This document shows, piece after piece, positions 26,507 through 35,900 of a DNA stretch of 64,000 bases; position 1 is the first letter of the stretch, and each line of letters begins with the position of its first letter. Origin of the DNA: Virgibacillus proomii (lineage in GTDB: Bacteria; Bacillota; Bacilli; Bacillales; Amphibacillaceae). The stretch lies in assembly GCF_018916875.1 (NCBI RefSeq), contig NZ_JAHLNO010000027.1, positions 1-64,000 of the forward strand, given 5' to 3'. Made by a program: the position numbers and the translations under genes. The notes under the pieces were generated by a model. The model worked only from the letters and a program-made list of their open reading frames with translations. It was not told the origin of the DNA and ran no database searches.

Positions 26507-27792
26507 TTTATATACTCTTCCACCAATTCTTTAGCTTTTCCAACACGGATTTCGTTTAGTTCTATTAATTTTTGTGATACGATATCAATCAACTCCCCAG
26601 TAGCTCCTGCTGCTATAGCAACAGAACGAGAATGCAAAGCCATATGGCCTTTCTGTATACCGTCTGTAGCTAACGCTTTTAATGCACCAAGATTTTGAGC
26701 TAATCCAACAGCCACAATAACTTGAGCAAGCTCTTGAGCAGATTCTACGTCTAACATCTGAAGTGCTGCTTTTGCAAGTGGATGTACATTGATTGAACCT
26801 CCAACGGTTCCAACAGACATTGGCAATTCCAGCTCTCCAACAAGATTCCCTTCATTATCAACTGACCAAGTTGTCATAGAGGTGTATTGTCCGTGACGTG
26901 CTGCGTATGCATGCGCACCTGCTTCTACTGCACGCCAGTCATTTCCGGTTGCTATAACAATTGGATCAATACCGTTCATAATCCCTTTGTTATGGGTAAC
27001 TGCCCGGTAAGGATCAGCAGCAGCAAATTCATATGCATGAATAACCCCATCTCTAACTTCTTCACCAGAGAAAGCCCCCGTCTTCAATAAATATGGTGGG
27101 ATAACACATTTTGCACGAGCAAGACAACGATCAGCTAAGTTAGATAATATACGTAAATACACTTTTCCCTTTGTTATTTTTTCAACAGTAGGAGCAAGGG
27201 ATTCGACCATCGTATTAATAATATTCGCTCCCATTGCATCACATGTATTAATATATATATGAAGTACAAGCATTTGCTGATAGGTTGAGCCAGCTTGTTC
27301 ATTTAAAAGACGAACTTCTAAATCCTTCGCTCCACCGCCACGTTTTACAATACTTGGATAGGAAGCATTTGCTTGTTCCAATAATGTAGCTTGTTCATTA
27401 AGTAAAGCTGCTCTTGCTACTTGGTAATCTGGACAGCCTACTACTTGGATCTGTCCTATCATAATCCTCTCAGTAGCTTCCGTTGTAAACCCTCCAGCTT
27501 CCCTTACTATTTTACCGATATGACTAGCAGAAGCTACAACTGAAGGTTCTTCAATAGCCATTGGTACTAAATATTCTTTCCCGTTTATTAAGAAATTTAA
27601 TCCTAAACCTAAAGGAAGAGGAAACGTTCCAACAACATTTTCAATCATTTTATCTGCTGTTTCAAGTGGTAAGGGTTCTTTAGCAACAAGATCTTTTAAG
27701 GTTTCTTCGGAAAACGCATCCATGTTTTTTAGTAATTCTCTGCGTTCGGTTATCGTTTGCTTATAAAACCCAGGAATTCTGGAGGTCTTCAT
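26503..27792 (-). CDS. mvaA: hydroxymethylglutaryl-CoA reductase, class II (degradative type)
   Basis: The 429-residue enzyme makes mevalonate from HMG-CoA and opens the isoprenoid operon. Class II features are visible: NVVGTFPLPLGLGLNFLING, PMAIEEPSVVASASH (catalytic Glu), the DAMGANIINTM substrate/cofactor segment, NKGIMNGIDPIVIATGNDWR (catalytic Asp region) and the C-terminal HMALHSRSVAIAAG flap with the catalytic His. AAAGGATG precedes the ATG. HMG-CoA synthase and IPP isomerase are not in the window, so they must be elsewhere. Confidence 0.95.
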   Translation of the reverse strand: MKTSRIPGFYKQTITERRELLKNMDAFSEETLKDLVAKEPLPLETADKMIENVVGTFPLPLGLGLNFLINGKEYLVPMAIEEPSVVASASHIGKIVREAGGFTTEATERIMIGQIQVVGCPDYQVARAALLNEQATLLEQANASYPSIVKRGGGAKDLEVRLLNEQAGSTYQQMLVLHIYINTCDAMGANIINTMVESLAPTVEKITKGKVYLRILSNLADRCLARAKCVIPPYLLKTGAFSGEEVRDGVIHAYEFAAADPYRAVTHNKGIMNGIDPIVIATGNDWRAVEAGAHAYAARHGQYTSMTTWSVDNEGNLVGELELPMSVGTVGGSINVHPLAKAALQMLDVESAQELAQVIVAVGLAQNLGALKALATDGIQKGHMALHSRSVAIAAGATGELIDIVSQKLIELNEIRVGKAKELVEEYIK

Positions 27793-28348
27793 TGCCGCTC
27801 ATCCTTTATAATAAGAAATAGTTTTTCTATTTTTATTGCAAATATTCCTATAGAAAAATTATATCATGATTACATGCTATTTATTAAAAACATGAAGAAT
27901 ATAGTTTAAACAAACACATAATACCATAGTATCCTAAGTAATATAAAGTAAAACTAACTGGATATTCATTATAATCTCTATTCACGTATATTTGATTCTT
28001 ATTTAATTGTTTTATTGAACTTGTGCGTATTATGTTTTGAGGAAATGGTTCTTAGAGGAAATAAAGTTTATATTTAGTTTTTTATTGAAAAGCTTTTAAA
28101 AAACGTTTATAGTACCAAGCGTTTGGCGTAAAACAATAACCAATTTACGCTTATACTCGAAAGATTACAATTTTACAACACCGAATTAACTCCTAAATTT
28201 ATGTTTTACCGTTTGAAAAACTGGCTAGCACCAAACTTATGTCATACGATTGTAGCTAGTTATAGTTTTTTACTTGGATACTTCTAATTTTTTCCACGAC
28301 TCAAACCTCTTACTGAATGATACTTTCTTAAATCACTACGAAATGAAA
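27793..28348. other. intergenic, no gene supported
   Basis: About 555 AT-rich bases containing the mvaA promoter and little else. I see no repeat A or B copy and no frame with a ribosome binding site. Confidence 0.35.
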
Positions 28349-28388
28349 AATAAACAAGGCTACTACTGTTCATACGACCTTGTTTATC
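28349..28388 (-). terminator. terminator of the tRNA cluster
   Basis: Minus strand: AAACAAGG and CCTTGTTT close an 18-base loop followed by ATTTTTC, 38 bp after tRNA-Lys. Confidence 0.75.
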
Positions 28389-28425
28389 ATGTATTTGCAT
28401 TATTTATTATAGCATAATATTAAAG

Positions 28426-28501
28426 TGGTGAGCCATGGAGGATTCGAACCTCCGACCCTCTGATTAAAAGTCAGATGCTCTACCGACTGAGCTAATGGCT
28501 C
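28426..28501 (-). tRNA. tRNA-Lys (TTT)
   Basis: The 76-base gene folds as a cloverleaf: acceptor GAGCCAT / ATGGCTC, D-arm GCTCAGTCGGTAGAGC, anticodon arm CTGACTTTTAATCAG with anticodon TTT, T-arm GGAGGTTCGAATCCTCC. CCA is encoded. Its 5' half belongs to a threefold tandem repeat that extends to 28930. Confidence 0.97.
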
Positions 28502-28930
28502 AAATATTTTAACGATTGAATTAAAGGTTTCGTATCTGTTTGCTGACCCCTGCTTCTTCTCGACTTTTCATAGACGCTTCGTGCATCGGGGTTACTCGTA
28601 GCTCTTTCGGCAGATGTTTGGCTCGTTGCTCTACCGACTGAGCTAATGGCTCAAATATTTAACGATTGAATTAAAGGTTTCGTATCTGTTAGCTGACCCC
28701 TGCTTCTTCTTGACTTTTCATAGATGCTTCGTGCATCGGGGTTACTCGTAGCTCTTTCAGCAGATGTTTGGCTCGTTGCTCTATCGACTGAGCTAATGGC
28801 TCAAATATTTTAACGATTGAATTAAAGGTTTCGTATCTGTTAGCTGACCCCTGCTTCTTTTCGACTTTTCATAGATGCTTCGTGCATCGGGGTTACTCGT
28901 AGGTTATTCGGCAGATGCACTGCTCGTTGA
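28477..28930 (-). repeat. three tandem ~150-bp units, each with the 5' half of tRNA-Lys
   Basis: Units begin at 28477, 28628 and 28778 (periods 151 and 150). Each contains, in minus-strand order, about 110 bp of spacer (with CCCCGATGCACGAAGC) and then the acceptor 5' strand plus D-arm of tRNA-Lys. Only the first unit continues into a complete tRNA. The two extra half-tRNAs lack anticodon, T-arm and 3' acceptor. Units differ by a few substitutions; the last has diverged at its outer end (28900-28930). Confidence 0.88.
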
Positions 28931-28972
28931 TCACGAAATATATGTAAAAGCTTGTCTAAAATAACAAAAAAA

Positions 28973-29047
28973 TGGCTGGGCCACTAGGATTCGAACCTAG
29001 GATACACGGGATCAAAACCCGATGCCTTACCGCTTGGCTATGGCCCA
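28973..29047 (-). tRNA. tRNA-Gln (TTG)
   Basis: Acceptor TGGGCCA / TGGCCCA, anticodon arm with TTG in CGGGTTTTGATCCCG, T-arm CTAGGTTCGAATCCTAG; CCA encoded. 75 bases. Confidence 0.97.
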
Positions 29048-29060
29048 ACAATTTAAAAAA

Positions 29061-29145
29061 TGGTGGAGGGGGAGAGATTCGAACTCCCGAACCCTGAGGG
29101 AGCGGATTTACAGTCCGCCGCGTTTAGCCACTTCGCTACCCCTCC
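29061..29145 (-). tRNA. tRNA-Tyr (GTA)
   Basis: Class II tRNA of 85 bases: acceptor GGAGGGG, anticodon arm GCGGACTGTAAATCCGC, long variable arm, T-arm with TTCGAAT; CCA encoded. Confidence 0.97.
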
Positions 29146-29189
29146 ATATTATTAACAATAATTAATTGTTTATTCATTGATTTTTAAAA

Positions 29190-29265
<76 letters not shown>

Positions 29266-29271
29266 AAATGA

Positions 29272-29344
29272 TGGAGGATACAGGGATCGAACCTGTGACC
29301 CCTTGCTTGTAAGGCAAGTGCTCTCCCGGCTGAGCTAATCCTCC
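29272..29344 (-). tRNA. tRNA-Val (TAC)
   Basis: Acceptor GGAGGAT / ATCCTCC, anticodon arm CTTGCCTTACAAGCAAG, T-arm CAGGTTCGATCCCTG. CCA is not encoded (the genomic bases give TCA), unlike its neighbours. Confidence 0.96.
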
Positions 29345-29347
29345 TAA

Positions 29348-29422
29348 TGGTGACCCGTACGGGATTCGAACCCGTGTTACCGCCGTGAAAGGGCGGTGTC
29401 TTAACCGCTTGACCAACGGGCC
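29348..29422 (-). tRNA. tRNA-Glu (TTC)
   Basis: Acceptor GGCCCGT pairs with ACGGGTC through one G-U; anticodon arm CCGCCCTTTCACGGCGG; T-arm CGGGTTCGAATCCCG; CCA encoded. First gene of the cluster in transcription order. Confidence 0.96.
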
Positions 29423-29708
29423 ATGCATCAATTATCATTTGTCGATCTCAAGCATTCTATGTAACCTTTGTCGAAACCGACGAATTTCATTATACCTAGT
29501 TCTGCAACGTTTGTAAAGGGTAAATTATATTTTTTAAAAATTTCTTAGAAAAACCCTGTTAGAACAAGCTTTTCCCATTCTTTTTAATAGGAATTTAATA
29601 AGTTATCATGAACAAAAATGACCCTTAATTGTAATTTTGCAGGTTAACTTGGCGATACTATTTCCAAAGAAACTAAATCAGAGCTACATTACGAAGAGAG
29701 CCGTTAAT
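29423..29708. other. tRNA cluster upstream region, no gene seen
   Basis: It should hold the promoter of the tRNA cluster; no confident -35/-10 pair was assigned. Confidence 0.3.
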
Positions 29709-29786
29709 ATGAATGGTACCACAAAATATGTGGGTTTAGACATCTCAAAGGAAAAAATTGCTGTTGCAATTGTAGAATACGGATAG
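29709..29786 (+). pseudogene. IS110-family transposase, N-terminal scrap
   Basis: MNGTTKYVGLDISKEKIAVA then IVEYG and a stop. The KYVGLDxSKEKIAVAI start, with the first catalytic Asp, is typical of IS110-type DEDD transposases (full length about 400 residues). Only 25 codons remain. Confidence 0.7.
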
Positions 29787-29813
29787 AGAACAACCAAGAT
29801 ATCTAGTAATGAT

Positions 29814-29848
29814 CGGTAATCTTACGATGCCTTAGGTGCGGGATAAAA
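29814..29848 (+). repeat. 3' fragment of repeat A
   Basis: GTAATCTTACGATGCC then TTAGGTGCGGGATAAA matches only the distal arm and end of repeat A. Confidence 0.6.
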
Positions 29849-29920
29849 CGATTATTGCTTTCTTTCAAAATGCAGGTTAGGTTATAATGTACAAAAGAAG
29901 CAATATATGGAGGTACGTTA

Positions 29921-30697
29921 ATGAGTAACTTATTAGAAGGAAAAAATATTGTAGTTATGGGTGTTGCAAGTGAACGAAGTATCGCTTGGGGAATAACTTC
30001 TTCATTACATAGAGCCGGGGCAAACTTAATTTTCACATATAGACAAGAGCGTTCTTACAAAAAGCTAACAAAGCTATTAGAACAAAATGAAATAGATGCA
30101 CAGTTAATCGTCCCCTGCGATGTAGCGAGTGACGAAAGCATTACCGAAGCTTTTTCTGCAATTAAAGAAAAAATAGGGATCATTCATGGTGTTGTGCATT
30201 CGATTGCCTTTGCGAATCGGGAGGAGCTTAAGGGGGAATACGCCGATACATCTAGAGAAGGATTCTTATTGGCTCATGAAATTAGTGCATTTTCATTAGT
30301 CGCTGTAACAAAAGCAGCAAAAGTTCTGATGACCGAAGGCGGAAGCATAGTAACACAAACATACCTTGGAGCAGAGCGAGTTATTCCGAATTATAATATT
30401 ATGGGTGTTGCTAAAGCTTCACTCGAAGCAAGCGTTCGTTATCTTGCTGAGGATATGGGTAAATACGGAATTCGTGTTAACGCTATTTCTGCCGGCCCTA
30501 TTCGGACACTATCTGCAAAGGGAGTTTCTGGATTCAATAAAACATTAAATCTTATTGAGGAAAAAGCACCACTGCGAAAAAATGTCGACCAAGACCAAGT
30601 TGGCGATGCAACTATGTTCTTTATGAGTGAGCTATCACGGGGAATCACAGGGGAAGTACTTCATGTCGACGCTGGATATCATATTATTGGCGGGTAA
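29921..30697 (+). CDS. fabI: enoyl-[acyl-carrier-protein] reductase (NADH), FabI type
   Basis: FabI reduces trans-2-enoyl-ACP in each round of fatty-acid elongation. The 258-residue protein starts MSNLLEGKNIVVMGVASERS with the divergent-SDR GVASxxSIAWGI nucleotide motif. The catalytic set Tyr148, Tyr158 and Lys165 (TYLGAERVIPNYNIMGVAKA; Tyr-x6-Lys) is followed by NAISAGPIRTLSAKG. ATATGGAGG lies upstream of the ATG. It is monocistronic and one of the few plus-strand housekeeping genes here. Confidence 0.96.
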   Translation: MSNLLEGKNIVVMGVASERSIAWGITSSLHRAGANLIFTYRQERSYKKLTKLLEQNEIDAQLIVPCDVASDESITEAFSAIKEKIGIIHGVVHSIAFANREELKGEYADTSREGFLLAHEISAFSLVAVTKAAKVLMTEGGSIVTQTYLGAERVIPNYNIMGVAKASLEASVRYLAEDMGKYGIRVNAISAGPIRTLSAKGVSGFNKTLNLIEEKAPLRKNVDQDQVGDATMFFMSELSRGITGEVLHVDAGYHIIGG

Positions 30698-30816
30698 ACA
30701 TTTTTATGATTTTAGTTTTAGAAATGAAAATTACGGTTGGTGTTTTAAAAAATAACAATTTGAGATTTTACTTGAAAATCTCTAACACTAAATATCACAA
30801 TATATAACAAAAAATA

Positions 30817-30864
30817 GACAGCGACAAGTTGGCTCTTACGTATACCAACAATGTCGCTGTTTCA
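30817..30864. terminator. terminator between fabI and the amidase gene
   Basis: ACAGCGACAAGTTGG and CCAACAATGTCGCTGT form a long stem flanked by AAAATAG and TTTCATTTTA; it can serve both converging transcripts. Confidence 0.75.
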
Positions 30865-30913
30865 TTTTAGTTCATCTAAACTCCTTATTCCGAGTTTGTG
30901 TAATTAAATTATA

Positions 30914-31837
30914 TTACCTAGAAGAATGCCTTACATATTGGGGATTTCCAGTAATATATAAGCCTGATTTTAATTTATACATTTTAGATCCATCTACTTG
31001 TAAATCGTCCACTACTGTAAATATTTCTCCTTGTTTTACAATGGAATGTTTCGCATCCCAATCAGGTGCATCATATACCCAAAGACTTGAAGTTATAACT
31101 TCCACATACCCTGTATTACTAGAAGCAGAACCGTTGACGATCAGCACCTGACCAGGATAAATAGTGTCATCAGAGAGATTATTCAATCTCTTTAATTCAT
31201 TAACCGACATGTTATGAGCTTGAGCAATTCCCCATAATGTGTCTCCAGGTTTGACTGTATAAGTGTTTCCACCGCTTCCTCCTTCTTGCAATCCTAAATA
31301 GGAAGCTATAGCATCTGCTAATGCTTTTCCAGTCTTATCCATTACTGAATTATTACGCATTTTTACAATATCAATCGTAGAATCCATAAAGCCCCCTTCA
31401 ATTAGAATTGCTGGCATTCTAGACTCTCGTACCATATGAAGATTAGCTGATTTAATTCCACGATCGCGTAAGCCCATTGCTCCAACAATGCTAGGATGAA
31501 TAGCTCTTGCCAAAGCTAATCCAGTAGATGAACCCGGATAATAATAGGTCTCTGTTCCCGTCCAAGAACCCCATTTTCCTGTATTCGCATTATGATGATA
31601 GGATATTAAAATATCAGCATTTGCATTATTTGCATTATTTGTCCTAGTTTTTAAGGGAACATCAGTTGCTCCGGTTGGATCATCTAAACGAATAACAGAT
31701 ACATTTACATACCCATTTAAATACTTTATTGCTGCAGAAACTACTTTATTATTGAATGACCACTCCCTTTCTCCTTCCGGACTCCTTTTACCCGGTGTAT
31801 TTATTCCATGTCCAGCCCCAATAGCTATTTTCGCCAT
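30914..31837 (-). CDS. phage-type N-acetylmuramoyl-L-alanine amidase with LysM and SH3-like domains
   Basis: The 307-residue endolysin of the tail locus. Residues 1-180 are an Amidase_3 zinc domain (MAKIAIGAGHGINTPGKRSP with the first His; SYHHNAN; ILIEGGFMDS with the catalytic Glu). A LysM domain follows at about 198-241 (TYTVKPGDTLWGIAQAHNMS). A C-terminal SH3-like wall-binding part (VITSSLWVYDAPDWDAKHSI) completes it. AAAAGGAGGG precedes the ATG. It cleaves the amide bond between MurNAc and the stem peptide to release particles at lysis, and is the last gene of the leftward late operon. Confidence 0.93.
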   Translation of the reverse strand: MAKIAIGAGHGINTPGKRSPEGEREWSFNNKVVSAAIKYLNGYVNVSVIRLDDPTGATDVPLKTRTNNANNANADILISYHHNANTGKWGSWTGTETYYYPGSSTGLALARAIHPSIVGAMGLRDRGIKSANLHMVRESRMPAILIEGGFMDSTIDIVKMRNNSVMDKTGKALADAIASYLGLQEGGSGGNTYTVKPGDTLWGIAQAHNMSVNELKRLNNLSDDTIYPGQVLIVNGSASSNTGYVEVITSSLWVYDAPDWDAKHSIVKQGEIFTVVDDLQVDGSKMYKLKSGLYITGNPQYVRHSSR

Positions 31838-31899
31838 TGTAAATCCCTCCTTTTGATTTTTATATAAAAAAAGCTTGCCCGTATGGACTAGCCGTTTTT

Positions 31900-32133
31900 T
31901 TACTTCATTAGATTTGATTTTTCCAGCACTTCTTTTTGCTTCCTTCCTCTTAAGGTAATATAGTTATTTTTAAACCAAGCCCATACCGATGCCAGAAAAG
32001 TTAGTCCATATGCAATGGACTCCTCATCTAACACGGGAACAGGCTGCAAATTATAATTGATCAGTAAAATATTCAGCCAAGTTACTCCTAAAAGAATTGT
32101 TCTTACTATCGTTCCTTTATCTATTCTCCGCAC
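31900..32133 (-). CDS. holin, XhlB/SPP1 type
   Basis: The 77-residue product (RIDKGTIVRTILLGVTWLN, then LASVWAWFKNNYITLRGRKQ) matches the XhlB/SPP1 holin family, with two hydrophobic segments at about 12-30 and 42-58 and a basic tail. Holins permeabilise the membrane and let the amidase reach the wall. The start is unusual: AAAGGAGGTGCGGAGAATAG contains the only in-frame GTG inside the Shine-Dalgarno, so initiation may be at that GTG or at a non-canonical ATA seven bases after GGAGGT. It lies nine bp after the XhlA-like gene. Confidence 0.88.
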   Translation of the reverse strand: MRRIDKGTIVRTILLGVTWLNILLINYNLQPVPVLDEESIAYGLTFLASVWAWFKNNYITLRGRKQKEVLEKSNLMK

Positions 32134-32142
32134 CTCCTTTCA

Positions 32143-32424
32143 TTAAAAGTGTTGAATCATTAAAATTATTAGTGTAAGAAAGGCAAAAAGCCATCCTCCC
32201 CATAGGCGGACAGCTTCTAATACTGTTTTTTTACCTTCCGTTTTCGCCTCTATACGCTCAACCTTTTCCTTCACTATCCCTAATTCCTCACGCAATCCAT
32301 TGTACTTTCTAATAACATTTCTCGTTTCTTGCATTTCATGACGCAAGTCCTTAAAGTCAGCACGCAAGGAGTTTAATTGCTCCCATAATTCTTTATTTGT
32401 ATACCATTGTTCTCGCTCAATCAT
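32143..32424 (-). CDS. XhlA-like haemolysin/holin partner
   Basis: The 93-residue product has an N-terminal coiled coil (EQWYTNKELWEQLNSLRADF to about residue 65, heptads with Leu/Val/Ile) and one C-terminal membrane segment (LWGGWLFAFLTLIILMI). This is the architecture of XhlA of the PBSX lysis cassette, which acts with XhlB and an amidase. AAGGAGG lies eight bases upstream. A repeat A copy separates it from the rest of the late operon. Confidence 0.82.
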   Translation of the reverse strand: MIEREQWYTNKELWEQLNSLRADFKDLRHEMQETRNVIRKYNGLREELGIVKEKVERIEAKTEGKKTVLEAVRLWGGWLFAFLTLIILMIQHF

Positions 32425-32598
32425 ACTTACCTCCTTGGTTTTGACATAAAGAAAATTAGACGTTTGTCTAGTCGCTTATACTTAACCCCTAATTTTTTCA
32501 ATCCAAATCATCATTTTGCTTTAATTTTTATACTATTGAATTCCCCTGTTTTCTTTACTACCTTATTGATGTTTACGAAAGTATTTGTACTTTATTGT

Positions 32599-32744
32599 AT
32601 AAAGTAAAACTTCATTCAGTAGTGATTTTTCTTTAATCCCTAAGTAAATTAGTTAAATAAATTAGGCATTTAGGTGTCGTATCTCCCGCTTAGACTTCTT
32701 CGTATTCTCTAGTGGGAGCCTTTGGGACTTTAGATGCCGGAAAA
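32599..32744 (+). repeat. repeat A copy 9 inside the tail operon
   Basis: Starts AAAGTAAAACTTCATTCAGT, keeps TTAGGCATTTAGGTGTCG, ACTTCTTCGTATTCT and ends GCCGGAAAA. Hairpin 1 is degraded. It sits between two co-directional late genes, in antisense orientation to them. Confidence 0.7.
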
Positions 32745-32753
32745 TAATAACGT

Positions 32754-32909
32754 CTACTCAGAGGCTTCTTCCTTCTCTCCTTTTAACTCTAAAATTTCTT
32801 CCTGCTGTACTGCAATAATTGCCTCATGATAAGCTTTTTCTCTTGAAAGTTGAGATACTTGATTAGATAATGAATTAACGACATACTGCAAATTAACTTC
32901 CTGTTCCAT
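32754..32909 (-). CDS. small phage protein, 51 aa
   Basis: A short gene starting one base after the stop of the tail-fibre gene, with AAAGGAGAG eight bases before ATG 32909. The product (MEQEVNLQYVVNSLSNQVSQ ... EILELKGEKEEASE) is acidic and coiled-coil-like. Small proteins of this kind often follow tail-fibre genes in Bacillus phages; the function is unknown. Confidence 0.7.
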   Translation of the reverse strand: MEQEVNLQYVVNSLSNQVSQLSREKAYHEAIIAVQQEEILELKGEKEEASE

Positions 32910-35900
32910 TTAAAACTCTCCTTTAACTGTTTTTTCTAATTCATCAATTCGCTTTTGCTGATATTTTAATGCACCGACTATTACTGACATAAAATTAGAA
33001 ACATTCAACGTTGTCCTATCAGGACTAACCAATTCAATTGGAGCTTCTTCCGCGATTATTCCAAAACTCAGGTAATTCTCCGGTTTTCCGTCTTCCTTTT
33101 TATAATTAAAGCTTTTAAGTTCCATTAACTCAAAAATATGGTGTAGATAATCAATAGAAGCTTCTCTTATATTAGTTTTTCTACTTTTAGAAGAATCGGG
33201 CCCACCATGTGTAAATCTAAGCCAGTTAGTGTTTATACTCCACATTCTTCTGCCAGGAGTACCGATATAGCCCCAGTCACCGGTGTCTGGAATTATTGCT
33301 GGGTTTCTATGTCCATCTGAATTAGTCATACTTATAAATTTTAGATATCTATTATTATTATCAGCTACAAATCTATGCTCTCTTGCATAATAGAGAGTAT
33401 TCCTTACACTTCGTAATTCCATTGCAACATTACTAGAGCTACTACCTATAATAAACGTATCATTAACATTCATTCCTACTCCAGCTGATACATTACCGGT
33501 ACCACTAAAAAACCTTATTGTACTAGGATCTGACTGTCCTTTGCCAGCAATATCACGTATGCCAATATGAATACGTACATTTCCTTTACTATCTATTGAT
33601 TCAAGGCCTTTATCATCAATTTGTATAGCCTGTATACCATTTTTAACTCTAATAGATACCTTAGACGCATCTAAAATACCAGTCCTTATTTTATCAGCGC
33701 TAATGTTAGAAATCTTTGCACTTGTAATCGTTGCATCAGCAATTTTAGCTCCATCTATCTTTGCATTCCCTGCAATAAGCTTGTCGGTAATTACACCATC
33801 TTTAATATAGACTTTTCCACTTCTGACTACTAAGTCCCCATCAATAGAAACACGTTCAGCGCTTATTTTAATTTGTTCCGGAGACTGGTTAATACTTGAT
33901 ACGACACCGTTCTTACTTACCTTAGATAAGATATTATCGGCATTTTGCTTAATACTAGATTCAGCTTTACTTACTTTCGCCCTCAATCCATCTATATCCA
34001 CGTTATATTCTGTTTTGGTTACCTTTGAATCTATTTGATCAGCCTGCTGTTTAATCGTAGAATTCGTTTGATTTTTAAACTTGGAATAGTCCGTTTCAAG
34101 AGCTGTTACCTCTTGCTTTATTCCCTTGGCTGTTTGTTCAATTTCGGAAGCGTATTTTTCAACGGCTTCTATTTCCGCTTGGGTGTCTTCAGGTGCTGGT
34201 TGCCAACCACTTTTTTGATTTCCCTGCTCAACTTGTATATCCCATATTTCAGCAGCGTATGTCAGTCCGTATGCGGGTCTATTTGGTTGAATATAAAGAT
34301 TGGGGTCTGAATTTGTCGGGTCTGTGTATTTTAAGTAAACTACAACTTCATGCTGTTTAGTATCATTAGGATATTTATTTACAGCGTTACCCCATTCATA
34401 ACCAACTTTTTCTCCATCAATAAATACTCCTTTTGTGGTTGTAAATGCAAAAGCGTGCCCAGCTATTCTCTCAATATTTCCGCTTATTTTCTTTATTTTG
34501 AATGACAGAACGTACTCTTTTCCTTCCTCAAATATTTTATTTCGTATCCCAATACCCGCTGAATTATCTGTTTCAAGCCTGAATGAGTAACCATTTCTTG
34601 TATAACCACTTCCTGATTGATAGAAACTGTCTAAACTAGCTAAATTCCTGCTGCCAATCTTCAAGTCTTCAGGTGCTGCAACATGAGATGTAGCTGGTAT
34701 ATTACCTTTTGTCAAAACAGCCCATACTAAAGTTGAAGTGTTATCTTTTACTTTAGATGGATAATTGTAAGATCCAAAAGTAAAGGGTTTGCTAAAATCA
34801 ATGTCATTACTTTTAGGTGTAGTAAATACAATGTGCTTAGTTGTAGGATTGTTTTCTCTTATTTCGATATATCGTGAATAATCATATGCAGGTGGATGTT
34901 GAATATAAAAACGAAATACATTGTTTTTATCATTGCCATTAAACTCAGTGTACCCATTAACCGTTAAAGTATAAGTGGTGTTTGGATCTAAGAGAATTCC
35001 TTTACTCCAAAAACCATACTGATTTTTAGTTGAGGTTACGTCTGGGTTTGATTCTGGCAATATGTTTTTAATTCCGACCTCAATCTTTCCGATCTCACCT
35101 TGAACATACGTAGCATCCACTTTACTTTTAATACTGTTAGCGTTCTGTTCAATTTTGGATTGGTTTTCCTTGATGTCATTGATAATACCTTGTTTGTCTG
35201 TTTGGTATTGTTTATTGGATACCTTAGAAGCAATCATTTCAGCGTTTTGTTCGATTAACGACTTATTTTCATTAATGGACGTCTCCAAGCTTTTTTTATC
35301 TTGTTGATACTGCGTACTAGAAACTTTTGTTTTAATGTCTTTTTCAGTTTGACCAATTCGTGATTCTTGATCCCTTAGATCAGCAATAACACCCTGTTTA
35401 TCGGATTCATAGGTAGTTTTGGACACAATATTATCAAACTTGTAATCAAGTTGCTCAATCGTATAAATATCATCTTTATTCGCTTTAGATACCAGTTGTC
35501 CATTTACCCACTCAAGATCCGCTTTATCAGCTATATTTGCAATAATTTCATTAACCTGTTCATGATAGTCGGCTAAAGAAACAGCGCCAATATCGCCTGC
35601 GTATTCTGGAGCAAGCGGCTTCCATGTTTCGCTTTCTTCATCCCAATGACGTAGTATATTTGGTTCTTTACTGGTATCCAGCCAATATTTATAATCTTTT
35701 GAACTAGGAGCTTCTTCGCCTTTATAGATTCCATATTCAATAAAATCCGGAACAATATTCTCTATATCTGGCAAATCCAATTGCACAGTTGAAGCGCTAA
35801 CCTGTTCGGAGTACTCGCTTGCTGTACCATGCGTGTTAACGGCTCTCACTCGGAAGTACCACTTTTCATCTGTATTGGCATCAAAATTGTAAGCCCCTAT

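Noticed and set aside
28477..28930. Additional complete tRNA-Lys genes
   Set aside because: Only the acceptor 5' strand and D-arm are repeated; anticodon and T-arms are missing in the second and third units.
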